Assembly (NCBI GenBank): GCA_025924755.1
Contig: JAICHT010000094.1
Coordinates: forward strand, 1 to 11,943
Reading direction: 5' to 3'
DNA length: 11,943 nucleotides
From: Chitinophagaceae bacterium
Lineage (GTDB): Bacteria; Bacteroidota; Bacteroidia; Chitinophagales; Chitinophagaceae
Below the pieces are notes generated by a model. The model did not search any database and was not told the origin of the DNA. It saw only the letters and a list, made by a program, of their open reading frames with translations. This document shows positions 1 to 6,277 of the stretch, piece by piece. A program made the translations under genes and the position numbers. Each line of letters starts with the position of its first letter. Position 1 is the stretch's first letter.

Positions 1-117
1 AAAAAGTTTCCTTTTCCCAAATGCTTACCATACTTTACAAATTACTGGTTAAAACATTAAAGTTATTTAACTGTGTTTTAAAACAGGAGTGATTATTTTC
101 GGTTATAAACAATCTCT

Positions 118-153
118 ATGAAATAATTCATTTCCTTCTCCTTTCTATTAATT
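118..153 (+). other. Signal-peptide reading frame interrupted by TAA at codon 3
   Basis: This stretch is in frame with the DUF4197 gene. From the ATG at 118 it reads M-K-stop-F-I-S-F-S-F-L-L-I-V, and the downstream codons complete a normal Sec signal peptide (hydrophobic core, then A-I-Q-A before Q-T-F). The only defect is TAA at 124-126; AAA there would give the common M-K-K start. It is therefore either a true nonsense mutation or a base-call error. No other in-frame ATG, GTG or TTG exists between the stop and the GTG at 154. Confidence 0.7.
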
Positions 154-882
154 GTGGGCTTTGGAGTAACGGCGATACAGGCACAAACTTTCAAGAACAT
201 TTTAAAAAATGCAACACAAAAGGATTCATCCGGGAAAAGTGTTTTTAATAAACCATTCAGTAAAAGTTCTGGTGTATCCAATTTAAGTTCTGCAGAAATT
301 ATTAGCGGATTAAAGGAGGCACTGCAGCAAGGCGCCGAAAAAAGTACAGATAAACTTTCATTGGTGGACGGCTTTTTTAAAGACGCGGCTGTCAAAATAC
401 TGATGCCGCCTGAGGCACAGAAAGTTGAAAGCAGGTTGCGCTCCTTAGGTATGGGAAACCTGGTAGATAATGCTATTCTATCTATGAACCGGGCGGCGGA
501 AGATGCTGCTAAAAGTGCAGCCCCTATTTTTATAAATGCAATAAAGGGAATGAGTGTGCAGGATGCACTGGGTATATTAAAAGGTGGTGATTTTGCCGCT
601 ACGGATTATTTAAAAACCAAAACGTCTGCTTCGTTAACAGAAGCGTTCCGACCGGTTATTGAAACTTCTTTAAAAAAGGTAGACGCAACCAAATACTGGA
701 ATACGGTTTTCACAACCTATAATAAATTCAGCATGAACAAAGTGAATACGGATATCAATGCTTATGTAACGGATAAGGCATTAAGCGGAATTTTTTACCA
801 GGTAGGGTTAGAAGAACAAAAAATTCGTAAAGATCCTGTAGCCCGTACTACCGATCTTTTGAAAAAAGTGTTTGGTAATTAA
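154..882 (+). CDS. DUF4197 family protein (leader peptide disrupted upstream)
   Basis: Recognised as a DUF4197 protein, a family of about 240-260 residues of unknown function that is normally exported. The family pattern is visible along the whole length: an L-S-x-x-E-I-x-x-G-L-K-E-A-L block (residues about 44-57), a K-L-S-x-x-D-G-F-F segment (67-75), M-N-R-A-A-E-D-A (111-118), and the closing A-R-T-T-D-L-L-K-K-V-F-G-N (230-242). The protein is mainly helical by eye. The GTG at 154 is the first standard start after an in-frame TAA at 124. It falls inside what should be the signal peptide, so this product would begin in the leader core and probably not be exported. The natural start is probably the ATG at 118, giving 254 residues if codon 3 were sense. 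The body of the gene is otherwise intact, which argues for a recent mutation, a sequencing error or re-initiation rather than an old pseudogene. A terminator lies 20 nt downstream. Confidence 0.85.
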   Translation: MGFGVTAIQAQTFKNILKNATQKDSSGKSVFNKPFSKSSGVSNLSSAEIISGLKEALQQGAEKSTDKLSLVDGFFKDAAVKILMPPEAQKVESRLRSLGMGNLVDNAILSMNRAAEDAAKSAAPIFINAIKGMSVQDALGILKGGDFAATDYLKTKTSASLTEAFRPVIETSLKKVDATKYWNTVFTTYNKFSMNKVNTDINAYVTDKALSGIFYQVGLEEQKIRKDPVARTTDLLKKVFGN

Positions 883-901
883 ATATTAGTGTTCAGCAAA
901 T

Positions 902-935
902 AAAAAAGGATTGTAAAAGCTTACAATCCTTTTTT
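902..935. terminator. Bidirectional terminator between DUF4197 gene and lpdA
   Basis: A perfect 9-bp stem (GGATTGTAA at 908-916, TTACAATCC at 921-929) closes the 4-nt loop AAGC. A-run (902-907) and T-run (930-935) flanks extend the pairing and supply a U-tract on either strand. It lies between the 3' ends of two converging genes, as expected for a shared intrinsic terminator. Confidence 0.9.
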
Positions 936-954
936 ACTATGAAACATTTTTACT

Positions 955-2358
955 TTATAAGTGAATCGCCTCGCCATATGCCACTTCAATAGCATCTTTT
1001 ACGCTTTCGCTGATAGTAGGATGCGGATGAATACTATTCAATACTTCGTGGTATGTAGTTTCTAATTTGCGGGCTACTACGGTTTCTGCAATAATCTCGG
1101 TTACGTTATAACCAATCATATGCGTACCCAGCCATTCGCCATATTTGGCATCGAAAATTACTTTTACAAAACCTTCCATATGGCCGGCCGCAGTGGCTTT
1201 GCCAGATGCGCTCAATGGAAATTTACCCACCTTTATTTCGTACCCGGCGTCGCGTGCCTGCTTTTCGGTAAAACCTACCGATGCAATTTCCGGCGAGCAA
1301 TAGGTACAGCCTGGTACGTTGCCATAGTCTAAGGCTTCCGGCTGATGGTTGTATTTCTTTTCGGTATACCCGATATTCTCTACGCAGATGATACCTTCTT
1401 TGCTGGCCACGTGTGCCAGTGCCTGACCCGGTACACAATCGCCAATCGCATAAATACCAGGCACATTGGTTTGATAGTATTTATCTACGGCTATACGTCC
1501 TTTATCTGTTTTAATTCCTAATTCTTCCAAACCTATTCCTTCAATATTCGATACGACACCGGCAGCGCTTAACAGGATATCGGCTTCCAAAGTAACTTCT
1601 CCGGTTGCTGTTTTCACAGTAGCTTTTACGCCGGTACCGCCGGTATCTACTTTCGTAACTTCGCTTCCGGTCATTATATCAATGCCTTGCTTCTTCAATT
1701 GCTTTTCCAGTTCCTTGGATATTTCTTCATCTTCTACCGGTACTGCTCTTGGTAAAAATTCAACTATAGTAACCTTAGTTCCCATACTGTTATAAAAGTA
1801 TCCGAACTCCACACCTATAGCGCCGCTGCCTACTACTATCATCGTTTTAGGCTGTTGTGGCAGTGTCATAGCTTCGCGATAACCAATTATTTTTTTACCA
1901 TCAATCGGCATAGATGCCAACTGGCGGCTGCGGGCACCGGTTGCTAATATTATATGCTTTGCTTCTACGGTTTGTTTTCCGCCGTCGGCTGCTGTTACTT
2001 CTATCTTACCTTTGGCAACCAACTTTCCAAAACCATATATTACATCAATTTTATTTTTGCGCATTAAGAACTGCACGCCCTTACTCATTTTGTCGGCTAT
2101 GCCGCGGCTGCGCTTGATCACGGCTTCAAAATTTTGTTTGCCGGATGCTTCAATTCCAAAATCCTGCGCATGCTTGATATATTCAAAAACCTGGGCGCTT
2201 TTTAATAAGGCTTTGGTAGGAATACAACCCCAGTTTAAACAAATACCTCCCAGACTTTCTTTTTCTATTACAGCGGTTTTAAAGCCAAGCTGTGCGGCAC
2301 GGATAGCGGCTACATAACCGCCGGGCCCGCTGCCAATAACAACTACATCGTATGCCAT
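955..2358 (-). CDS. lpdA: Dihydrolipoyl dehydrogenase (E3)
   Basis: This FAD flavoprotein re-oxidises the dihydrolipoamide arm of 2-oxoacid dehydrogenase complexes (pyruvate, 2-oxoglutarate, branched-chain) or the glycine cleavage system, passing electrons to NAD+ in the cytoplasm. At 467 residues it has normal family length. Visible motifs are the FAD-binding G-S-G-P-G-G near residues 9-14; the redox disulfide in G-G-I-C-L-N-W-G-C-I-P-T-K, with Cys40 and Cys45; the NAD-binding V-V-G-S-G-A-I-G-V-E-F-G (175-186); the second FAD motif G-I-Y-A-I-G-D-C (301-308); and the dimer-interface H-P-H-P-T-I-S-E (444-451), whose His446/Glu451 form the catalytic base pair. No E1 or E2 gene is in the window, so the partner complex cannot be named; it is probably a stand-alone, shared E3. 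The ATG at 2358 starts directly before the FAD fold. The gene diverges from the Rof-like gene. Confidence 0.97.
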   Translation of the reverse strand: MAYDVVVIGSGPGGYVAAIRAAQLGFKTAVIEKESLGGICLNWGCIPTKALLKSAQVFEYIKHAQDFGIEASGKQNFEAVIKRSRGIADKMSKGVQFLMRKNKIDVIYGFGKLVAKGKIEVTAADGGKQTVEAKHIILATGARSRQLASMPIDGKKIIGYREAMTLPQQPKTMIVVGSGAIGVEFGYFYNSMGTKVTIVEFLPRAVPVEDEEISKELEKQLKKQGIDIMTGSEVTKVDTGGTGVKATVKTATGEVTLEADILLSAAGVVSNIEGIGLEELGIKTDKGRIAVDKYYQTNVPGIYAIGDCVPGQALAHVASKEGIICVENIGYTEKKYNHQPEALDYGNVPGCTYCSPEIASVGFTEKQARDAGYEIKVGKFPLSASGKATAAGHMEGFVKVIFDAKYGEWLGTHMIGYNVTEIIAETVVARKLETTYHEVLNSIHPHPTISESVKDAIEVAYGEAIHL

Positions 2359-2423
2359 GTTTATTTTAGATTTTAGATGTATAATTTACAATATCATTGG
2401 TCATTAAGCAATTAATTAAAATG

Positions 2424-2444
2424 ACGCAATGACTTAAATTGCGT
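2424..2444. repeat. Short perfect hairpin in the lpdA/rof-like divergent region
   Basis: ACGCAAT (2424-2430) and ATTGCGT (2438-2444) are exact reverse complements around a 7-nt loop. No T-run follows on the plus strand, so it does not look like a terminator in that direction. It could be a leader structure or operator for lpdA, whose start is 66 nt away on the minus strand. Function is unknown. Confidence 0.4.
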
Positions 2445-2546
2445 GGCGAAGCTAAACGAAATTGCACAAAGCGCAAAAGCATTAAACGTTAGGTAAGCTT
2501 TTTGAAGAACTATCGTTTTGTATTCCTTATTGTACAAACAAATTTT

Positions 2547-2792
2547 ATGGAACCTTATAAACCCACCAGCCGCGATTTTTACGAAGAACTGGAATTGTTG
2601 TCCATGCAAAAGAAAACATGCCATATTAGCTTTAAAGCGGATAATGGAGCCGTAAGCCAGGTAAATGCCCCAATAGTAAAGCTTTTTACAAAAGAAGATG
2701 GGGCAGAATATCTTGTGTTGGGAAGTAACTTAGAAGTAAGGCTTGACCGGATTATTAATATAGAGGGTAAGAACCCGCAGCACTATTGCTGA
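2547..2792 (+). CDS. Rof/YaeO-like small protein, putative Rho-binding antiterminator
   Basis: An 81-residue soluble protein. It follows the pattern I recall for E. coli Rof (YaeO, about 85 residues), which binds Rho and inhibits Rho-dependent termination: Y-x-P near the start (Y4, P6), then D10-x-Y12-x-x-L15-E16-L17, a central G34, the strand E54-Y55-L56-V57-L58, and the R65-L66-D67-R68-I69 block that matches Rof's R-L-D-K-I. Length and motif order agree end to end, but overall identity is low, so function is inferred. I chose the ATG at 2547. An in-frame TTG at 2502 would add 15 residues that have no counterpart in Rof. There is no strong ribosome binding site, as usual in this phylum. The gene diverges from lpdA and lies 125 nt upstream of rpmB on the same strand. 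Copies of two short direct repeats lie on both sides. Confidence 0.72.
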   Translation: MEPYKPTSRDFYEELELLSMQKKTCHISFKADNGAVSQVNAPIVKLFTKEDGAEYLVLGSNLEVRLDRIINIEGKNPQHYC

Positions 2793-2887
2793 GAAATATA
2801 ACAAAGCGGTAAACGTTAAAATTAACATTTTTAAAGAGTTCGCTTGTTTTTTTTGCCTTTACACTTTTTACTTCTGGCTTTTTCCAT

Positions 2888-2895
2888 TACTTTTG
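2888..2895 (+). promoter_or_regulatory. Bacteroidota -7 promoter box for the rpmB operon
   Basis: TACTTTTG matches the Bacteroidota housekeeping (SigABfr-type) -7 consensus TAnnTTTG exactly. It lies 22 nt upstream of the rpmB ATG, implying a very short leader. The expected -33 TTG is not clear at the usual 19-21-nt spacing; that stretch is only T-rich. Confidence 0.6.
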
Positions 2896-2917
2896 CCGTC
2901 CAAAAATTCGATTAGTC

Positions 2918-3154
2918 ATGGCAAGAGTATGTCAGGTTACGGGTAAAAAGCCAATAGGTGGAAATTACGTATCGCATTCCAATATCAAAACGAAGCGTCG
3001 ATTTTTACCAAATTTACAAACCAAACGTTTCTTTTTAGCTGAAGAAAATAAGTGGATTACTTTAAAGTTATCTGCCGACGGTTTGCGTACCATTAACAAA
3101 AATGGTCTGTACAGCATAGTAAAAGAAATGAGATTACAAGGTCAACATATTTAA
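2918..3154 (+). CDS. rpmB: 50S ribosomal protein L28
   Basis: A 78-residue basic protein of the large ribosomal subunit. The N-terminal M-A-R-V-C-Q-V-T-G-K-K-P and the following G-G-N-Y-V-S-H-S-N-I-K-T-K-R-R-F are the L28 signature; the centre carries the R-F-F-L-A-E-E-N-K-W segment typical of Bacteroidota and Proteobacteria. Only one cysteine (Cys5) is present, so this is the zinc-free form. It opens the cluster rpmB-rpmG-DUF4295, with rpmG starting 18 nt downstream, and is preceded by an exact -7 promoter box. Confidence 0.98.
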   Translation: MARVCQVTGKKPIGGNYVSHSNIKTKRRFLPNLQTKRFFLAEENKWITLKLSADGLRTINKNGLYSIVKEMRLQGQHI

Positions 3155-3172
3155 TCCTTTAATTTAAACACA

Positions 3173-3355
3173 ATGGCAAAGAAAGGAAATCGTGTACAGG
3201 TAATATTAGAATGCACCGAGCAAAAGACTACCAATGTACCTGGCACCAGCCGTTATATCAGCGAAAAGAATAAAAAGAACAACCCGGAAAGGTTGGAACT
3301 AAAAAAGTACAACCCGAACTTAAAAAAGGTAACGGTTCATAAAGAAATAAAATAA
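3173..3355 (+). CDS. rpmG: 50S ribosomal protein L33
   Basis: A 60-residue large-subunit protein. It is recognised by M-A-K-K-G-N-R-V-Q-V-I-L-E-C-T-E at the N-terminus, the central P-G-T-S-R-Y-I-S-E-K-N-K-K-N-x-P-E-R-L-E-L-K-K-Y-N-P segment and the terminal V-T-V-H-K-E-I-K. It has a single cysteine (Cys14) and lacks the two CxxC pairs of the zinc-binding form, so it is the C-minus type. It is 18 nt downstream of rpmB and 62 nt upstream of the DUF4295 gene, presumably in one transcript. Confidence 0.98.
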   Translation: MAKKGNRVQVILECTEQKTTNVPGTSRYISEKNKKNNPERLELKKYNPNLKKVTVHKEIK

Positions 3356-3417
3356 GCTGATGGCCAAAAGGTCGATGGCATACTAATAAATTATCAATTT
3401 TTTCAAATTATCAGATC

Positions 3418-3591
3418 ATGGCAAAAGCTGCAAAAACCGCGATAAAAACTAAAGACCAGAAAGCTGCTTCTGAAGCTAAGAACTGGACTAAAGTAGTAAA
3501 AGCTGTTCGTAGCCCTAAATCAGGCGCTTACACTTTTAAAGAAGCTATTGTGCATAAGGATAAGATCAAAGATTTCCTGGCGCAAAAATAA
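3418..3591 (+). CDS. DUF4295 family small basic protein
   Basis: A 57-residue lysine-rich protein that starts M-A-K-A-A-K-T-A-I-K and ends K-D-F-L-A-Q-K. The body contains K-N-W-T-K-V-V-K-A-V-R-S-P-K-S-G-A-Y-T-F-K-E. DUF4295 proteins are characteristic of Bacteroidota and are found directly after rpmG, as here. Their role is not established; the position, size and charge suggest a ribosome-associated protein. The 62-nt gap before it holds AAATTATCA twice (3388-3396 and 3405-3413). A terminator hairpin follows 24 nt after the stop codon, closing the operon. Confidence 0.95.
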   Translation: MAKAAKTAIKTKDQKAASEAKNWTKVVKAVRSPKSGAYTFKEAIVHKDKIKDFLAQK

Positions 3592-3615
3592 GTAAGGGTT
3601 CATAAATTTTTCTAC

Positions 3616-3649
3616 AAAAAGCTGTCTCCATTTATTGGGACAGCTTTTT
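3616..3649 (+). terminator. Intrinsic terminator of the rpmB-rpmG-DUF4295 operon
   Basis: An 8-bp stem GCTGTCTC/GGGACAGC (3621-3628 with 3637-3644, one G-U pair) is flanked by A5 on the left and T5 on the right. The loop is CATTTATT. It sits 24 nt after the DUF4295 stop, so ftsY needs its own promoter or read-through. Confidence 0.88.
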
Positions 3650-3661
3650 GTTTTGTGTCAT

Positions 3662-3809
3662 CCCCTAAAGGGAGTTTTGAAGCTTTCCTGTTATCTTGCA
3701 CTTAAATATATTTTATTTTGTGCCTCATGCACTTAAAAGCGCACTTTCAATCACAATTAAAAACAGAAGTATTCTGTATAACCGGGTGCTTCAAAACTTC
3801 CCTTTAGGG
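3662..3809. repeat. Long inverted repeat with 104-nt spacer in front of ftsY
   Basis: The left arm (3663-3683) and right arm (3788-3809) are reverse complements over 21 bases with one single-base indel. Each contains CCCTAAAGGG (or its complement) followed by GTTTTGAAGC, and the first block is itself a near-palindrome. The spacer (3684-3787) contains the 10-mer TGCACTTAAA twice, at 3697-3706 and 3728-3737. The right arm ends 14 nt before the ftsY start codon. No gene fits here. It resembles a dispersed intergenic palindrome (REP-like) or a leader structure of ftsY. Confidence 0.8.
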
Positions 3810-3823
3810 AACGGGGGTTAATT

Positions 3824-4786
3824 ATGGGATTTTTTGATAAACTGTTTGGAAAAAAAGAAAAAGAAAGTCTGGACGAAGGGCTGCAAAAAACCAAAGAAAA
3901 CTTCTTTTCAAAAGTTACAAAAGCCATTGCCGGTAAAAGCACGGTAGATGAAGAAGTATTGGATAATCTGGAAGATGCGCTGGTTAGCGCAGATGTGGGC
4001 ATAGATACTACGGTACAAATAATTGATCGCATTGAGCAGCGGGTTGCAAGGGATAAATATGTAAACACTTCTGAATTAAATAAGATTCTCCAGGAAGAAA
4101 TTGAAGCTACCTTAGTCAGTGCTACAGGAAACGGCAACTATGCTTTTGATGCCGATTTGCCTACCAGGCCCTATATCATATTGGTAGTGGGTGTAAATGG
4201 TGTGGGTAAAACCACCACCATCGGTAAGCTATCATATAATTTTAAAAAAGCTGGAAAATCAGTATTGCTGGGTGCGGCAGATACTTTTAGGGCAGCAGCC
4301 GTAGACCAGCTAACGATATGGAGCGATCGGGTAGGCGTGCCTATTGTAAAACAACCCATGGGTTCCGACCCGGCCGCAGTAGCTTTTGATACCGTACAAA
4401 GCGCTGTATCAAAAGGAGCGGATGTGGTGCTGATAGATACTGCAGGCCGATTGCACAATAAAGTGCACCTGATGGAAGAACTGGGCAAGATACGACGGGT
4501 GATACAAAAAGTAATACCCGATGCTCCACACGAAGTATTATTGGTATTAGATGGATCTACCGGGCAGAATGCATTGGAGCAGGCTAAACATTTTACCGCC
4601 GCTACTGATGTTACTGCATTAGCTATTACTAAATTAGATGGTACTGCCAAAGGAGGCGTAGTGCTAGCAATAGCCAACCAGTTTAAAATTCCAGTGAAGT
4701 TTATAGGTGTAGGTGAAAAGATGGAAGACCTACTTATATTTGATAAACATGAATTTGTAGACAGCCTTTTTAGCTTAGAAAAATAA
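3824..4786 (+). CDS. ftsY: Signal recognition particle receptor FtsY
   Basis: The SRP-receptor GTPase that docks ribosome-nascent chain-SRP complexes at the inner membrane for co-translational insertion. At 320 residues it is a compact form with only the N and G domains; the long acidic A domain of E. coli FtsY is absent. The N-terminus M-G-F-F-D-K-L-F-G-K-K-E-K is an amphipathic, basic membrane-targeting helix. GTPase motifs are G1 G-V-N-G-V-G-K-T-T (123-131), the insertion-box region D-T-F-R-A-A-A (153-159), G3 D-T-A-G-R (205-209), G4 T-K-L-D (269-272) and the closing G-V-G-E (295-298). The ATG at 3824 begins exactly at the M-G-F-F motif. Upstream lies an inverted repeat, and a sigma-factor gene starts 17 nt downstream, so the two may share a transcript. 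Confidence 0.98.
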   Translation: MGFFDKLFGKKEKESLDEGLQKTKENFFSKVTKAIAGKSTVDEEVLDNLEDALVSADVGIDTTVQIIDRIEQRVARDKYVNTSELNKILQEEIEATLVSATGNGNYAFDADLPTRPYIILVVGVNGVGKTTTIGKLSYNFKKAGKSVLLGAADTFRAAAVDQLTIWSDRVGVPIVKQPMGSDPAAVAFDTVQSAVSKGADVVLIDTAGRLHNKVHLMEELGKIRRVIQKVIPDAPHEVLLVLDGSTGQNALEQAKHFTAATDVTALAITKLDGTAKGGVVLAIANQFKIPVKFIGVGEKMEDLLIFDKHEFVDSLFSLEK

Positions 4787-4803
4787 TTTATCTTTCCGAA
4801 CGA

Positions 4804-5349
4804 TTGCCACAAGAGCTCAAATATACAGAGGTAGAACTATTACAAGGTTTGCAATTACACGACGAGCAGGCCTACAGTTTTTTATATGATCATTATTCAA
4901 AAGCTTTATTCAATATTATCTACCAGGTAGTTCCACAACAGGAACTGGCGGAAGATATACTGCAGGAAGCTTTTGTAAAAATTTGGCAAAACATTGCTTC
5001 GTATGATAGCAGCAAAGGCCGGTTGTTTACGTGGATGTTGAATATTTGCCGTAACCAGGCGATAGATCGCACCCGTTCCAAAGACTTTAATAAGCAAACT
5101 AAAACTATTTCCCTATCAGAAAGCGTATATGATAATAAACAGGGAGTGTCAGTTAAGGCCGATGATATAGGATTACGGAAAACGATAAATAAGCTCCCGG
5201 AAGAGGGTAGAAAAATTTTGGAATTAGCATATTACCAGGGCTATACTCAGGACGAAATATCAAAAATGCTGAATATTCCGTTAGGCACTGTGAAAACCCG
5301 AATTCGAACAACATTGATTCTGTTACGTAAAATATTAGGAAGCAATTAA
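4804..5349 (+). CDS. ECF-family RNA polymerase sigma factor
   Basis: A 181-residue sigma-70 family factor of the extracytoplasmic-function type. It has only region 2 (about 22-92, including A-E-D-I-L-Q-E-A-F-V-K-I-W and F-T-W-M-L-N-I-C-R-N-Q-A-I-D) and region 4 (about 126-176). The region 4 helix-turn-helix reads Y-T-Q-D-E-I-S-K-M-L-N-I-P-L-G-T-V-K-T-R-I. The pairing with a membrane anti-sigma factor of RskA type directly downstream suggests a SigK/RskA-like signalling pair. The start is TTG at 4804, 17 nt after ftsY; no ATG or GTG occurs between the ftsY stop and the conserved region, so an unusual start is required. Its stop codon is in the same frame as, and only 3 nt before, the anti-sigma start. 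Its target promoters cannot be told from this window. Confidence 0.93.
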   Translation: MPQELKYTEVELLQGLQLHDEQAYSFLYDHYSKALFNIIYQVVPQQELAEDILQEAFVKIWQNIASYDSSKGRLFTWMLNICRNQAIDRTRSKDFNKQTKTISLSESVYDNKQGVSVKADDIGLRKTINKLPEEGRKILELAYYQGYTQDEISKMLNIPLGTVKTRIRTTLILLRKILGSN

Positions 5350-5352
5350 GAA

Positions 5353-6204
5353 GTGGATTTAAGTTGTATCATATTATCCGGAGATTTAGAACTGTATGTT
5401 TTGGGAATGTTGCCCGAAGAGGACGCCTATAAAATACAGCAGCTATCCTTATTGTTTCCTGAAGTGGATGCAGAAATCAACCGCATACGGGAAACACTGG
5501 AAGATTTCGCCTTATCTGATACGATTGTAGAACCATCACCTTCGGTGAAGGAAAATTTAATGCGTACTTTAAGCGGCTTAAAAAGCTCTGATCAGGATAA
5601 TATAGCCGAGAAAAATTTTCCGGAGCAAAATATAACAACACCGGCGCCTGTAATACAGATGCAACGTGCCAGAAATAATAACAACAGGTTTTTGATTGCG
5701 GCTTCTCTCATTGGCTTTATAATCTGTATTGGTTTCATTCTTTACCTCGTAGCACAAAATAAAACCTATCAAAACAGCGTAGCTACTTTGCGTATGCAAA
5801 TGGATACGTTGCACCAGTTCAACCAGCAGCAGCAGACGCAACTACAAACCTATGCACAGACCATGAATATTTTACGGGATGAAAATTATCGTAAAATAAA
5901 TATGACCAATGTGCCGGGAAAACCCCAGGCATTAGCACAGGTCTTTTGGAATACAAAAACTAAAGAAGTTTTCGTAGCCGATATATCCCTGCCTGCACAT
6001 CCTCCGGGTAAGCAATACCAGTTTTGGGCTATTGTAAATGGCAAGCCGGTAGACGGCGGCATGCTGAACGACAGTAAAGATGCCATGCAAAAAATGAAAG
6101 AATTTAAGGGCACGGCAGATGCCTTCGCCATTACCCTGGAAAAGGCTGGAGGCAGCCCTACGCCTACAATGCAAGCCATGTATGTAATGGCAAAAGTTTC
6201 CTAA
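5353..6204 (+). CDS. Membrane-anchored anti-sigma factor, RskA-like
   Basis: A 283-residue single-pass membrane protein that probably holds the upstream sigma factor inactive. The N-terminal cytoplasmic anti-sigma region includes S-G-D-L-E-L-Y-V-L-G-M-L-P-E-E (9-23), the hallmark start of this class in Bacteroidota; no zinc-binding HxxxCxxC is present. One transmembrane helix spans about 112-134, followed by a Q-rich likely coiled coil (about 138-180). The periplasmic RskA C-terminal domain (about 187-283) contains Q-V-F-W-N-T-K-T-K-E-V-F-V-A-D and Y-Q-F-W-A-I-V-N-G-K-P-V-D-G-G. The GTG at 5353 is chosen because the next start (ATG at 5407) would cut the conserved N-terminal motif. The gene is tightly coupled to the sigma gene and lies 73 nt before the fasciclin gene. 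Confidence 0.9.
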   Translation: MDLSCIILSGDLELYVLGMLPEEDAYKIQQLSLLFPEVDAEINRIRETLEDFALSDTIVEPSPSVKENLMRTLSGLKSSDQDNIAEKNFPEQNITTPAPVIQMQRARNNNNRFLIAASLIGFIICIGFILYLVAQNKTYQNSVATLRMQMDTLHQFNQQQQTQLQTYAQTMNILRDENYRKINMTNVPGKPQALAQVFWNTKTKEVFVADISLPAHPPGKQYQFWAIVNGKPVDGGMLNDSKDAMQKMKEFKGTADAFAITLEKAGGSPTPTMQAMYVMAKVS

Positions 6205-6277
6205 CACTTCAGGAAAATCAAACTTTCTTAAAACTATTTTCATCGTCGTTTCGTAAGTGTAGTAAACAAATTACTTT

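Noticed and set aside
74..85. Palindrome TGTTTTAAAACA upstream of the DUF4197 gene
   Set aside because: A 12-bp AT-rich palindrome is easily expected by chance in this composition, and no promoter element could be placed around it.
2502..2546. Extended start (TTG at 2502) for the Rof-like gene, giving a hydrophobic N-terminus
   Set aside because: The added residues have no counterpart in Rof, while the ATG at 2547 fits the family start and needs no rare codon.
4171..4812. Minus-strand open frame of 213 codons opposite ftsY
   Set aside because: It lies almost wholly antisense to the GTPase domain of ftsY, whose motifs are unmistakable. Its translation is rich in Ser, Thr and Cys with no recognisable domain: a shadow frame.
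6220..6247. Possible ECF promoter before the fasciclin gene (AAAC at 6220-6223 and CGTC at 6244-6247)
   Set aside because: The gap between the two elements is 20 nt, longer than the usual 16-17, and no matching pair was found before the sigma gene, so it may be chance.
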